This document shows positions 12,301-20,690 of a DNA stretch of 44,688 nucleotides, in pieces. The DNA comes from Bacteroides sp. 43_108 (GTDB lineage Bacteria > Bacteroidota > Bacteroidia > Bacteroidales > Bacteroidaceae). The stretch is from NCBI GenBank assembly GCA_001915545.1, contig MNQS01000013.1, forward strand, positions 1 to 44,688, given 5' to 3'. The notes under the pieces are model-generated. The model was not told the DNA's origin and made no database searches. It worked only from the letters and a program-made list of their open reading frames with translations. The position numbers and the translations under genes are program-made. Each line of letters starts with the position of its first letter. Position 1 is the stretch's first letter.

Positions 12301-12994
12301 CAACGAGATTTCAGTTCCTCTCGGATACGATGAAGGTCCTGCAAAGACCAGTCGTGGTGATCTCTATTCTTCAGACGGTGTTACATGGAGTACTCTTACC
12401 GACAATGATATCGACGGCAACTGGAATATAACACTTGTTCTCAGAGCTTATGCAAACAATGAAGCAGTTCAGACTTCTGCCGCTCTTCCAGATTTTACTG
12501 CTCACACAAGCAGTGCGAACGCTGGCGAGAAGCTCATGACGCAGGCTGTATCCGAGGCTTCTTCATCGCTTTATGCATTCGACGGATATAATGTTTACTG
12601 CAACGGTGCCAAGCTGACGGCAGAACCGATATCTGAAACTACATACCTCGACCGTGAGCCGAAGACAGTTGACTACTGTGAGTATCAGGTCAAGGCTGTT
12701 TATTCCGGCTATGGTGAAGTTGGTTCAAACATAGTACGTGTCATAACTACAGGTATTGGTGGTGTTGAAGGATACGACGGCATAAGCATTGCCGCTTCTG
12801 ACGGAAATATATACGTTTCAGGTCTTGCATCCGGCGAAAATGTATATGTTTACGATTCTGCCGGACGTATGGTGGTTTCTGCTGTTGCCGGCAACGATGC
12901 CGTTCTCTGCATCAGCATGTCAGCCGTACCAGAAGGTGTTTACATGGTGAAGACTTCAGGCAAGACTGCCAAAATCAATGTGACAAAGCGTTGA
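6329..12994 (+). CDS. Giant multidomain adhesin-like T9SS cargo protein
   Basis: 2221 aa with a signal peptide (cleavage near ALANAS). It contains a choice-of-anchor-J-like beta-sandwich (about residues 80-270) and six copies of a ~55-aa fibronectin-III-like unit beginning G-Y/F-N-V/L-Y-R-(D/N)-G-V-K-(L/V)-N. These start near residues 279, 968, 1224, 1561, 1800 and 2086. Two copies of a ~150-aa jelly-roll-like domain (about 1080-1220 and 1900-2050) share the pattern of a G-G-x-F/A-F/Y opening and a later STDGKNWST or SSDGVTWST motif. Two propeller-like stretches (DGEFFYTSSW and SDGKYIYTTL regions) are also present. The C-terminus (VYVYDSAGRMVV, then EGVYMVKTSGK) is a type A sorting domain. 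The architecture resembles gingipain/hemagglutinin adhesin regions, so binding of host or polysaccharide ligands is a reasonable inference. It follows the M6 protease by 15 bp. Confidence 0.82.
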   Translation: MKYFGLFALSLMSAALANASVSDTIKKVKPKQVAPPPTAQSWKTLDRLSLEGAADGVPYGLHLVGVEDKTVTLQWNNPEPMDGYFDDFEGHSDFVVNSSGNIGWDYLDMDNAYTYTWTATSFPNQGGKMAFMVMNVDKTSPSVADYPAARPYSGSKMLADFAVDGGNNDFIISPELSFSEDFQISFRAKSYTESYGLERVRVGYSTTGKRASDFVWVSEGDYIEVPAEWTLISYSIPKEAKYVTINCVSQDAFILFIDDIFVGTNKIRPRAASGNKLNGFNLYRGTQKVNSELIKDMVYADIVPEYGDYTYSVSAVYSDGTESAKSAVLSVNVPDIRLLPFEEDFSTWVLDADKWSTPVDCISEPVKWSVDYYTYGLVDPCATYQYSSLKNYSQSLVSRELNTTDKANTFLRFDLRTLNYENVTEDTLSVEISCGGKWTEVACYTNEEGTYAWRQELIDLSPYLTSNLFSIRFRAHGLDASYIDYWYVDDIKIWNPQWTSGKLMLMCGASPMANVPVLIEGAGGSRDTLVAGNDGTISISRLEADDYSLTVDVEDCNFYKGTWTVSASGSNNFTIQLTRPEVKLSTDDIHVDMNVEDKLEKTVDIKNEGDGEVVWRMLQDNPAGSGDISSRFQLQKDFNASGDLQSAVVFDGEFFYTSSWYNVGQFYKYGKNGEFLEEFHVEGMYYKVDDMAFDGVYFYGSDDRNTIFQIDMRNKRLVKTITIVDDPDINITHIAYDPRTDEFWVGASNTLCRVNREGRITVASHSISDDESLDIYGSAYDNVTPGGPYLWLSHEEISYEGVERIVLRQYNLNTRKLTDVKHEVSDFEGYQYGPMTYGAGIETTTSFIDGTLSLVGIMEQSPAHIYVYNLCNASDWLSYSPKAGVIKPGESQTVTLSYDARNGKVGETFEADLNLYTIPDAGEHKIVVGYTAAAPCKTPRPVSLTASSDNGYDVNLAWKSGEADKAPSGYNVYRNGVKLNSSPVAATSYVDKGVIRGNYYYSVTAIYDGKETNHSDSVAIELIVGAPYYAPTNLVSSVSGNKTVSLTWKQPGLIRQNEATLRYDNSACASGVGLSEGGFFWVGAKWDGDDLIEYRDMILDKVDVYVKERCTALSLRIYKDNSAAVTQIVNVGDIKYGQFNTVSLKSPLKIERGHEYIVSFLVVHDAGVLPIGMDDATAVEGKGNLISTDGKNWSTCTRMDCGNGNINIAVHFSPAADLEEAPVGYDVFRDGVKVNASTVAATSFKEDLTQAGVHTYNVRSVYADGGLSAFTSDASVEILQLGTPVAPKHVNADVELNRTVRLRWDFPIEGESSFPVDIKTAKVTTNEGTLEYVNQFDGSMPVEMGIASDGKYIYTTLYTDAGAINKYTLDGTFVESFVISGIEEGIRNLTYDGESFYASTTESFIYKIDMDAHAVSEKYSISEIARHIAYMPDLNGGRGGFEVGDWESSIYVNKLGAKISSGPVLKGAAGTAYYNGIIYAFEQGHENPFVITLYDAQTYEAIGSVDLKDYVELSPETGSAAGGMSLITTSEGLNLLAMVLQTPSNARFIFLDPGTIKGLEGYNVYRNGVKVNAEPLKYRSFEIEENEAGNYSYTVQTVYIDGTTSGYSPAAEVAIVEPGECPVPSDVKAVPASCGYNVNVSFVDPATLGADVYESAENIADDQPFSHDGWTNQNNAWTVSSDVAYQGSKSITSDASSDALLIMPVAHADGADALFSFVARNSDDLKANGRVVVYTSAEDSPSDADFVQYASVATTEAWQKSTFALPASVRYVAIKHVAGEPAQYVDAISMSTSDPELIHGYYVYRDGVKLNSEPVTSVSYTDHNLLPGTYKYQVSALYKTSELSELSDAVAVNVDYSNNFQAPGQLSAEKVSDGIRLDWSAPALGDAVNLKWHSGTVHDAAGLPSGGAFYAGVQWSAEELVPYESLSLSEVEVYVNQIPDQMFLLVYEGDDLVRQQYVPTLRQYSFNSIKLDNPLPLTSGRTLRVVIYVQHNEISVPLGYDEGPAKTSRGDLYSSDGVTWSTLTDNDIDGNWNITLVLRAYANNEAVQTSAALPDFTAHTSSANAGEKLMTQAVSEASSSLYAFDGYNVYCNGAKLTAEPISETTYLDREPKTVDYCEYQVKAVYSGYGEVGSNIVRVITTGIGGVEGYDGISIAASDGNIYVSGLASGENVYVYDSAGRMVVSAVAGNDAVLCISMSAVPEGVYMVKTSGKTAKINVTKR

Positions 12995-13031
12995 TCTGAC
13001 ATTCTTATCTGAAAAGAATATCTGTTTAAGG

Positions 13032-13068
13032 GGATGTTCCGCACATGTGTTGCGGGACATCCTTTTTT
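13032..13068 (+). terminator. Intrinsic terminator after the secreted protease/adhesin pair
   Basis: A 12-bp stem with one G-U pair (13032-13043 with 13051-13062) and a 7-nt loop is followed by six T. Confidence 0.92.
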
Positions 13069-13111
13069 ATGCCCTTTTAAAATCGCTTGCACTTTGCCGT
13101 GTTCTGTTTCT

Positions 13112-13187
13112 CGAGGGCCTGTGTCGTCTTTTCCGAGGGCTCGCAGTTCAAGCCGCAAGCCCTCGCGATTGCAGTTGTGAGCCCTCG
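13112..13187. repeat. Intergenic array of near-palindromic GAGCCCTCG units, 22-23 bp apart
   Basis: Four copies of a 9-bp core lie in the 399-bp gene-free stretch 12995-13393. Two are in reverse orientation (CGAGGGCCT at 13112, CGAGGGCTC at 13134) and two in forward orientation (AAGCCCTCG at 13157, GAGCCCTCG at 13179). Start-to-start spacing is 22, 23 and 22 bp. A related array is at 38189-38241. The inverted halves could also pair as a hairpin. The rest of the intergenic stretch holds the upstream terminator and the tamB promoter. Function unknown. Confidence 0.7.
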
Positions 13188-13355
13188 CATTTTTTGTAGT
13201 TTGCGCTTATGTCGCATTGATGGCTATGTGTTGTATGCCGGATGCTTTATAGTTTGGCTGAAGCCGTGATGTAAACCGCATTGTGCACCACCAGATAAAG
13301 TTGTGGATTGATGTGATAATTTTGTTTTCTTGTGCAGCTCTTCAAAAATATTTGT

Positions 13356-13363
13356 TAAGTTTG
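13356..13363 (+). promoter_or_regulatory. Bacteroidetes-type -7 box for tamB
   Basis: TAAGTTTG matches the TAnnTTTG consensus and lies 30 bp before the tamB start codon. A TTG at 13330-13332 could serve as the -33 element, though the spacing (23 bp) is slightly long. Confidence 0.55.
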
Positions 13364-13393
13364 CATAACTCAATCAATTGATGCTGTAGAGAA

Positions 13394-16300
13394 ATGAATG
13401 TTAAGATACGTAAGAGAATTTTTCGTACTGTGGTGATGGTGCTCTCTGCACCTTTTATGCTATTTGCAGTCCTTTCCGTCCTTATCTATATACCGCCCGT
13501 TCAGGAGTTTGCGGTACGCACCGTTTCCGGCTATCTGGCCGAGTCTACCGGCATGGATGTTACTGTTTCGGCCGTAAGGCTTAAGTTCCCGATTGATTTG
13601 TCTTTGCGTGGTGTTGACATCCGCAAGAAAGGCGAACAGGTTCTTGGTGTGGGCCGTATTGATGTCAGTGTAGAACTTCCTCCGCTTTTCAGCAGTAGGG
13701 TAGAGGTGGACGAGATTGAGATACGCGACGGTCATGTCAATACTCTAGATCTCATTGACGCATGTATAATTAAGGGGCGTATAGGCCGACTGTTCGTCGA
13801 CAGCCATGGAGTCCAGCTGAGCGAGGAACGCGCTTTTGTAAACAACCTTCTCTTATCTGATTCCGATCTTGATATTGCGATGCAGGATTCTGTACCGCCC
13901 GATACGGCAACTTCTTCCGAACCTCTTAATTGGGCCATCGAAGTTGCCAATCTTGATATTTCCAACGTTGGGCTCGGATTGCATCTTGCACCTTCTTCTG
14001 ATAGCTTAAGTCTTAAGACTTGTCTCGGACATATAGGTGCGGCGGGTGTAATCGATTTGGGACGCGAGGCCTACAGTCTGACTTCTCTTGAAATCGACGG
14101 CAGTTCGTTTGCTCTCAACAGAGGTGCATCTGCTCCTCTTAAAGGATTTGATCCTGACCATATAGAAATTACAGACTTCAATACCCGTATGGACTCTTTG
14201 TCGTTTTCATCCCTTACTATGGATGCAGGATTGCGCATCTTGAGTCTCTCGTGCAAGGAGCGCAGCGGATTGGCAGTAGTTGAGGCTTACGGAGGAGTTT
14301 CTGCTGATTCTTCAGGAGTAAGGTCTGTTGGGCTGCGTCTTTCTACGGCCGACTCAGATCTGTCGTTGCGCGGTAAAGCTGACTATTCGGCATTTGTACC
14401 TGGTGGCGATGGTCGTTTTGAGACAGCAATTGAAGGTGAAATCGGACGTAATGATATATTTGCCTTTATGGGCGAAGTACCCGAGGACTTGGTGCGTGCC
14501 TATCCACTGGTACCTCTGGTTTTCGGCATCAATGCTTCTGGCAACGTAGACACATTGGCTGTTGAACATGTGGATTTGCGCATGGCCGACCACTTCACGC
14601 TTCGCGCCGATGCAAATATGACCGCACTTCTTGATTCGCTCGAAAGAGAACTTCGTGCCGATGCAGTCTTTCGCTGTGCGGACATGAGCTTCATTTCCAA
14701 ATTCCCAGCAGCCGAAGGTATAACCATCCCTCGCGGCACCCTTTTTGATGTCGATGCTTACATGCGTGGCGATGTGATGAGAGCCGATGCCAAATTGGCT
14801 TCTGGTCGTTCCATGGTAATGCTTACTGCCAATTATAATTCTTCTGCAGAGGCTTATATGGCCGAAGTTGATGTCCGCGACTTGCTTCTGAACGATTTCA
14901 TGGCAATGACAGATACGTGTTTGTTCTCAGGTTCGTTTTCTGCAAAGGGACGTGGTTTCGATGCCTATTCGCCTTCGTTCAGATTGTCTGCCGGAATGCT
15001 GCTCGACAAAGCCCGCATCGGAGCAATCGATGCGGGAGGGGTAAGTCTCGATGCCAAGGTTGGCGGACGCAAGGCCGATGTAGCTTTGAAATGCAATAAT
15101 GCACTTGTGCAGGCTGACATGCATGCCGATGCTTCATATTCTCGCAAGCACATTGACGTTAAGGCTCTATTGGATATGCCTAATGCCGATTTGCAGGGAC
15201 TTGGATTTTCGCCGACACGTTTCGATGTATCGACAAAGGGTGCGTTCGGCTTCAGTGGTGATATGGTTAAGAATTATCGTTTTGAGGCAGATGCCGAACG
15301 TCTGAATATTACGCTCGAAGGCGACAGCATTTTCGATTACAGCTTGTCGGCACTGGCTGAAACTTCTGCCGATACGACTTATGTTTCACTCAAGTCTGGC
15401 GACATGCAGTTCAGTTTCGCCTCACCGTCTGATGTTGACGGGTTGGCATCTGGCTTCGGCAAGGTGGCATCGGAGGCTGCCAGACGTTTCAATGAGAAAG
15501 TAAGACTTGACATCAACGAACTGAAGAATTACCTTCCTTATTCCAGAACGCGTCTTACTGCCGGAACCGACAATCTTATCCACATGATGATGGCACGTTC
15601 GGGCATGTCGTTCAGCGAATTGCGTGCCAACATCTTCACTTCGCCGAAGGAAGGTGTTGCCACAACTGCATATTTGAATACTTTCCGTAAGGACAGTATC
15701 GAAATTGACACTCTGCTGTTCCTCGTACGTCAGGACAGTGCCGATGTGCGTTTCCGTGCCGGTGCACGATGCAAGGACAAGAGGTTGTATCCTGGATTTG
15801 AAGCCTATGTTCGCGGTTCCATCGGACGCATCAATTCTGATGTAAAACTGGAAATCTTCAACAACAAGCACGAGCAGGGACTCGATCTTGGTGTTCGCCT
15901 TGAGATGGTCGACAGTACTGCACAATTCTCTCTTTTCCCAGAACAACCTATAATCGGCTTCAAGAAGTTCAATATCGAAGGAGCAAATCGCATAGACCTT
16001 GAGCGCAACGGACAGATCAATGCCGACCTCGTGCTCAATGAACCTGGAGGATGTCGTTTCGAACTTTCCGGTTCGCCTGCAGATACGCTCAAGCAGGACT
16101 TGAGTCTTGCCATAGAGCGTCTTGACATTGCTCAGCTTCTGACGGTGCTGCCTTTCATGCCTCAGATGCAGGGCAAGCTCAACTTGAAGGCCAACTACAT
16201 TGAGGATTCCGACAACTATATGGTCAAGGGAAATGCCGGTATTGATAGTTTTGCTTATGAACATGTGCCTGTCGGCAACATAGGAGGTGATTTCGCTTAT

Positions 16301-18076
16301 GAACCTCTCGAAGGAGGTGCGCATTCGCTTATGGCGGCCTTGTCGCACAACAGCAGGCGTATTGCATATCTTGGCGGACGCTACACTGATGCTGACGGAG
16401 GTGTGCTCGATGCCGGCATGTCGCTCGAACGTTTCCCGTTGTCCATCGCTTCTGCTTTTGTTCCGGATCAGATTGTGGCTCTCCACGGTTATCTCAACGG
16501 AAATATGAAAGTGGCCGGACGTGGTGACGATATTTCCATTGATGGTTCGATTGATCCGGACAGTGCACGCATAACTTCAGATATCTATGCACTCAACATC
16601 AGTCTGGATGAGACGCCTATCGCTGTGACCAAGAATAAGCTGGAATTCAACAAGTACAAGATTTTCTGGGCTGGTGAGAAACCGCTTACTCTCGACGGTT
16701 TTGTTGATTTTGCCGATGCATCGGGCATGAAGATGAGCCTGGATATAGTCGGTTCGGGTATTGAAATGATAAACGCTCCTCGTACTCAGAAGTCTCTTCT
16801 CTTCGGTAAGATCTATTCTGACATTTATGCTCATGTCGGAGGTACGGCCGATAATGTCAACGTGCGAGGTATTGTGAGTGTATTGAGCAACACCGATGTG
16901 ACTTATATAATGAAGGATACGCCGTTGTCCGTTGATGACCGTTTGAACGACATTGTGACCTTTGTCGATTTCAATGCTCCGCCTCAGGCTGCCGACGACG
17001 AGGAAAAAGCTTCGTTCATGGGCATTGACATGCGCATGCAGCTCGAGGTACGTGACGGTGCACGTTTCAAATGCGAACTCAGTGCCGACCGACAGAGCTA
17101 CATCAACTTCGAAGGTGGCGGATCGCTTGTGTTCTCCAGCACTCCTGAAGGTGTGATGAGTCTGCAGGGACGCTATACCGTTAACGATGGCGAAATGAAA
17201 TACTCTCTGCCTGTCATTCCTTTGAAGACGTTCAGTCTCCGTTCGGGAAGTTATGTAGAATTCCGTGGTGACCCTATGAATCCAATGCTGAACATTGCAG
17301 CTGTTGAGCGCACCAAGGCCAGCGTCAGTGACGAAAATGGTGGAAGTCGTTCTGTTGTCTTCGATGTCGGACTTAAGGTTACGAATACGCTTGAGAACAT
17401 GGGACTCGAGTTTACCATCGAGGCACCTGAAGACATGTCTGTTCAGAATGAACTGGCCGCCATGTCAAAAGAAGAGAAAAACAAGGTGGCAGTTGCACTT
17501 CTTGCAACTGGTATGTATCTGTCTGAGACCAACAGTTCAGGATTCAGTGCAAGCAACGCGCTCAACAACTTCCTGCAGAGCGAAATCAACAACATTGCCG
17601 GCCAGGCTCTCAATACAGCTGTAGACATCAACGTCGGCATGGATCAGACAACGCTTGAAGGTGGTGGCAAACGTACCGACTATACATTCAAGTTCTCAAA
17701 ACGATTCTTCAGCAACCGCTTGAGTGTTAATATCGGAGGTAAGGTAAGTTCTGAAGCCGATGGCTATACCAACTCCAACGAGTCTGGTGCATACATCGAT
17801 GATGTGTCGCTGGAGTGGAGGCTTGACGCAGGCGGTACACGCTACATCCGTCTCTTCCATCAGAAGAATTACGACGATCTGCTTGAAGGTGAACTCACAG
17901 AAAACGGTATCGGTGTGGTTCTCCGCAAAAAGGTCGACAAACTTTCGGAACTGTTCATATTCAGAAGAAAACGTAAGGACGAGCCTGAGCCTTACGGTGC
18001 ATCGGCTACGAAGGAAGCCGAAGGGGCAAAGCCTCAGAAAGAAGAGAACGGTGAAGTTGAGAAAACCGAGAATTGA
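13394..18076 (+). CDS. tamB: Translocation/assembly module TamB-like protein (DUF490)
   Basis: 1560 aa. A short basic N-terminus (MNVKIRKRIFR) is followed by one transmembrane anchor at about residues 12-34. A very long series of repeated beta-strand segments follows, the AsmA/TamB-type lipid-transfer groove that bridges inner and outer membranes. The C-terminal third (from about residue 1200) is the DUF490 domain, with the typical VNDGEMKYSLPVIPLKTF region and FKFSKRF near the end. A charged low-complexity tail (EAEGAKPQKEENGEVEKTE) closes it. In Bacteroidetes this gene usually sits directly before an Omp85/TamA-like gene, as here, where stop and start overlap by one base. The role is phospholipid or outer-membrane protein transport. 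Its own promoter box lies 30 bp upstream. Confidence 0.88.
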   Translation: MNVKIRKRIFRTVVMVLSAPFMLFAVLSVLIYIPPVQEFAVRTVSGYLAESTGMDVTVSAVRLKFPIDLSLRGVDIRKKGEQVLGVGRIDVSVELPPLFSSRVEVDEIEIRDGHVNTLDLIDACIIKGRIGRLFVDSHGVQLSEERAFVNNLLLSDSDLDIAMQDSVPPDTATSSEPLNWAIEVANLDISNVGLGLHLAPSSDSLSLKTCLGHIGAAGVIDLGREAYSLTSLEIDGSSFALNRGASAPLKGFDPDHIEITDFNTRMDSLSFSSLTMDAGLRILSLSCKERSGLAVVEAYGGVSADSSGVRSVGLRLSTADSDLSLRGKADYSAFVPGGDGRFETAIEGEIGRNDIFAFMGEVPEDLVRAYPLVPLVFGINASGNVDTLAVEHVDLRMADHFTLRADANMTALLDSLERELRADAVFRCADMSFISKFPAAEGITIPRGTLFDVDAYMRGDVMRADAKLASGRSMVMLTANYNSSAEAYMAEVDVRDLLLNDFMAMTDTCLFSGSFSAKGRGFDAYSPSFRLSAGMLLDKARIGAIDAGGVSLDAKVGGRKADVALKCNNALVQADMHADASYSRKHIDVKALLDMPNADLQGLGFSPTRFDVSTKGAFGFSGDMVKNYRFEADAERLNITLEGDSIFDYSLSALAETSADTTYVSLKSGDMQFSFASPSDVDGLASGFGKVASEAARRFNEKVRLDINELKNYLPYSRTRLTAGTDNLIHMMMARSGMSFSELRANIFTSPKEGVATTAYLNTFRKDSIEIDTLLFLVRQDSADVRFRAGARCKDKRLYPGFEAYVRGSIGRINSDVKLEIFNNKHEQGLDLGVRLEMVDSTAQFSLFPEQPIIGFKKFNIEGANRIDLERNGQINADLVLNEPGGCRFELSGSPADTLKQDLSLAIERLDIAQLLTVLPFMPQMQGKLNLKANYIEDSDNYMVKGNAGIDSFAYEHVPVGNIGGDFAYEPLEGGAHSLMAALSHNSRRIAYLGGRYTDADGGVLDAGMSLERFPLSIASAFVPDQIVALHGYLNGNMKVAGRGDDISIDGSIDPDSARITSDIYALNISLDETPIAVTKNKLEFNKYKIFWAGEKPLTLDGFVDFADASGMKMSLDIVGSGIEMINAPRTQKSLLFGKIYSDIYAHVGGTADNVNVRGIVSVLSNTDVTYIMKDTPLSVDDRLNDIVTFVDFNAPPQAADDEEKASFMGIDMRMQLEVRDGARFKCELSADRQSYINFEGGGSLVFSSTPEGVMSLQGRYTVNDGEMKYSLPVIPLKTFSLRSGSYVEFRGDPMNPMLNIAAVERTKASVSDENGGSRSVVFDVGLKVTNTLENMGLEFTIEAPEDMSVQNELAAMSKEEKNKVAVALLATGMYLSETNSSGFSASNALNNFLQSEINNIAGQALNTAVDINVGMDQTTLEGGGKRTDYTFKFSKRFFSNRLSVNIGGKVSSEADGYTNSNESGAYIDDVSLEWRLDAGGTRYIRLFHQKNYDDLLEGELTENGIGVVLRKKVDKLSELFIFRRKRKDEPEPYGASATKEAEGAKPQKEENGEVEKTEN

Positions 18077-20460
18077 TGAACGAACTTTTCCTGCAATTAT
18101 TTGATAAGACGAGAAAAAGAGTCTGCACAATGGTACATATTTCAGATATAAAAAATGGAATGTTGAAAACGGTCATGTTGATGATTTTGGTGGCCGTGGT
18201 GGTGTCGTGTTCAACAACAAGCAACTTGCCCGAAGGTGAGGTACTCTATACTGGTATAAAGAAAACAACCATAAATAAGCCTGATTCGGTTAAGGTGTCC
18301 GATGTCGCACTTACTGAAGTTGAGGCCGCTTTGGCCTACGCTCCGAACAACTCGTTCATGGGAAGTTCGTCGCTCCGATTTCCTCTGCCGATAGGACTTT
18401 GGGTATACAATGCCATGGTCAACCATAGTCACAAGGGTTTTGGCAAGTGGGTGTTCAACACGTTTGCACGTCAACCTGTGACCATTTCGGCTGTCAATCC
18501 GCCTACACGTACAAAGGTGGCTACCAATATCTTGCAGAATTACGGATATTTTCAAGGAACTGTAGACTATGAACTCATACAGCAACGCAATCCGCGCAAG
18601 CAGAAGATTTCATATACTGTAACTCCAGGAAGGGCGTATTTCCTTGATTCCATACGCTATGATTTCCCAGATTACCAGGACAGTATCGTCAGCCGTTTCC
18701 CGCGTTTGCGCCAGTTGAAGAAGGGTGAACAATTCAGCGTCTACAATCTGGAATCCGAGCGCTCGCGCCTGTCCGAACAGCTCCGCAACAGCGGATACTA
18801 TTATTATCGTCCTGAGTACATTTCGTATTTTGCGGATACGGTCCAGGCGCCTGGAAAAGTCCAGCTACTTGTAACTCCAAGTAAAGATATGCCGGCGTAT
18901 GCATTGCGTCGGTGGAGCATCGGTTCTATAGGAGTGCGTATGAGACGCAACGTTATGGACAAGCTTACAGACACAGTCAGTGTAGGTGGTGTTCTCATGG
19001 AGCACTCTGGAGAGAGAATGCCGGTTGCACCGCGCATTCTGTTCAGAAATATGTACATACGCCCGGGAGACATGTTCAGCCAGCGCAAGGCCGATGCAAC
19101 TACGACCAACCTTTCCAATCTTGGCATATTCTCAAACGTGCAGTTCGACTATGTCCCGCGTGACACGACCGATACATGTACCGTTCTCGATGTCATGCTC
19201 AACACAACCCTTGATAAGCTCATCGATGCCGAAGTTGATTTCAATATCACGCAGAAGAGCAACTCTCAGGTTGGTCCTAATCTGGCTTTGCTTTTCTCCA
19301 AGCGCAATGCTTTCCGCCATGGTGAGACTGCGTCCATACGTCTGAAAGGTTCCTATGAGTGGCAGACAAGCAAGTCTGTTCAGGGCAAGAGTTCCAAGAT
19401 AAATTCTTACGAATACGGTATTGAAGCTTCATTGTCATATCCGTGGCTGGCTTTCCCCGGACTTGCCTCGCGCATGTATCGTTATCCGGCATCGACATCA
19501 TTTAAGATTTCGGCCGACCATCTCAACCGTGCCGGATACTACCGTCTGCTCTCTTTCAGCGCCAACGCTTCGTATACGTTTAAAACATCGCGTACGCTTA
19601 CGCATACATTCTCGCCTCTTGAGCTGACATTCAACAAGATGCAAAGTACAACTGCCAAGTTCGACTCCATCACTTCTGCAAATGAGGCTCTGTACATAAG
19701 TTTGCGCGACCAGTTCATACCTGCCGTGAAGTATTCCATCACTTACGACAACACATCAATGCGTCGCAAGCGCATCACTACATGGTTCGAAGCCTCTGTC
19801 AAGGAGTCTGCCAACCTCATAGCCGGTATTTCGGCACTGGCCGGTTCCGACTTCAACCGTGAAGGAAAGAAACTTCTAGGCAATCCATATTCGCAGTTTA
19901 CTAAGGTCACCCTCGAGCTCCGTAATAATTTCAAATTTACGCAGAAGAGCAGTATCGCCACACGCTTCTATCTAGGCACAGTCTTTACCTACGGAAACTC
20001 TTCTGTTGCACCATACAGCGAACAGTTCTATGCCGGAGGTGCGAACAGCATACGTGCCTTTGCCGTACGTTCTATAGGTCCGGGCGGATATCGCGATGCT
20101 GACGGGCGAGGTACATATCTCGACCAGTCTGGAGATTTCCGTCTCGAACTTAATGCCGAGTATCGTTTCTGCATAACCGGAAACCTCTATGGTGCACTCT
20201 TTGTCGATGCCGGCAACGTGTGGAATCTTAAAAAGGACGACAGTCATCCTAAGGGCGAAATCACCCTCTCGCGCATGTTCGATGAGATAGCGTTGGGCAC
20301 AGGTGCAGGTTTGCGCTACGACATGGAATTCCTCGTTTTGCGTCTCGATCTCGGAGTCGCTCTCCATGCTCCTTATGACACCGGCAAGAGCGGTTACTAC
20401 AACATACCTCGCTTCAAGGACGGTATAGCTTGGCACTTTGCTGTGGGTTATCCTTTCTGA
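18076..20460 (+). CDS. tamA: BamA/TamA-family outer membrane protein (Omp85), lipobox at N-terminus
   Basis: Partner of the preceding TamB-like protein. It has an N-terminal hydrophobic segment ending in VVVSCS, a lipoprotein-type cleavage site. POTRA-like repeats follow over about residues 50-380. The C-terminal 16-strand barrel carries the Omp85 signature region YAGGANSIRAFAVRSIGPGG and ends in an aromatic residue (GYPF). The listed ATG at 18076 overlaps the tamB stop (TGATG). In-frame ATGs at 18130 and 18160 would give more normal signal peptides (27 or 17 residues before the cysteine), and I think one of these is the more likely true start. Translational coupling with tamB suggests joint assembly. 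Confidence 0.85.
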   Translation: MNELFLQLFDKTRKRVCTMVHISDIKNGMLKTVMLMILVAVVVSCSTTSNLPEGEVLYTGIKKTTINKPDSVKVSDVALTEVEAALAYAPNNSFMGSSSLRFPLPIGLWVYNAMVNHSHKGFGKWVFNTFARQPVTISAVNPPTRTKVATNILQNYGYFQGTVDYELIQQRNPRKQKISYTVTPGRAYFLDSIRYDFPDYQDSIVSRFPRLRQLKKGEQFSVYNLESERSRLSEQLRNSGYYYYRPEYISYFADTVQAPGKVQLLVTPSKDMPAYALRRWSIGSIGVRMRRNVMDKLTDTVSVGGVLMEHSGERMPVAPRILFRNMYIRPGDMFSQRKADATTTNLSNLGIFSNVQFDYVPRDTTDTCTVLDVMLNTTLDKLIDAEVDFNITQKSNSQVGPNLALLFSKRNAFRHGETASIRLKGSYEWQTSKSVQGKSSKINSYEYGIEASLSYPWLAFPGLASRMYRYPASTSFKISADHLNRAGYYRLLSFSANASYTFKTSRTLTHTFSPLELTFNKMQSTTAKFDSITSANEALYISLRDQFIPAVKYSITYDNTSMRRKRITTWFEASVKESANLIAGISALAGSDFNREGKKLLGNPYSQFTKVTLELRNNFKFTQKSSIATRFYLGTVFTYGNSSVAPYSEQFYAGGANSIRAFAVRSIGPGGYRDADGRGTYLDQSGDFRLELNAEYRFCITGNLYGALFVDAGNVWNLKKDDSHPKGEITLSRMFDEIALGTGAGLRYDMEFLVLRLDLGVALHAPYDTGKSGYYNIPRFKDGIAWHFAVGYPF

Positions 20461-20492
20461 CAAGGCATAATTCATGTACATATAAATCAAAT

Positions 20493-20530
20493 GTTTCAGG
20501 GGCATTCCGATTGCGGAGTGCCCCTGAAAC
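20493..20530 (+). terminator. Hairpin terminator after tamA
   Basis: A 16-bp stem (20493-20508 with 20515-20530, one G-U pair) with a 6-nt loop lies 32 bp after the tamA stop. The following T-run is weak, so it may also stabilise the 3' end. Confidence 0.65.
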
Positions 20531-20654
20531 GTTATTGCTGTTATCCACAGCGAATGCTTCATTAATGTTTTATAAATGTTTCATAAATATTGCCATGCCT
20601 TTTGCAATGTGTATAAATAAGTAATAAATCATTTTTTCAGCACCATATACATTC

Positions 20655-20662
20655 TAGTTTTG
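20655..20662 (+). promoter_or_regulatory. -7 promoter box for phnX-phnW
   Basis: TAGTTTTG fits TAnnTTTG and lies 28 bp before the phnX start. No clear -33 TTTG is visible at the usual distance. Confidence 0.5.
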
Positions 20663-20690
20663 CACCGCAAACGAAAAATGACAGAAAAAT

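Noticed and set aside
13112..13187. CRISPR array
   Set aside because: The repeated cores are only 9 bp, they change orientation, the spacing leaves 13-bp gaps, and no cas genes are present.
13087..13269. 60-aa plus-strand frame in the intergenic region
   Set aside because: It runs through the GAGCCCTCG repeat array, has no promoter or motif, and its sequence follows from the repeats.
15422..16486. 354-aa open frame on the minus strand
   Set aside because: It is antisense to tamB over its whole length, has no recognisable motif, and the plus-strand frame has clear TamB features.
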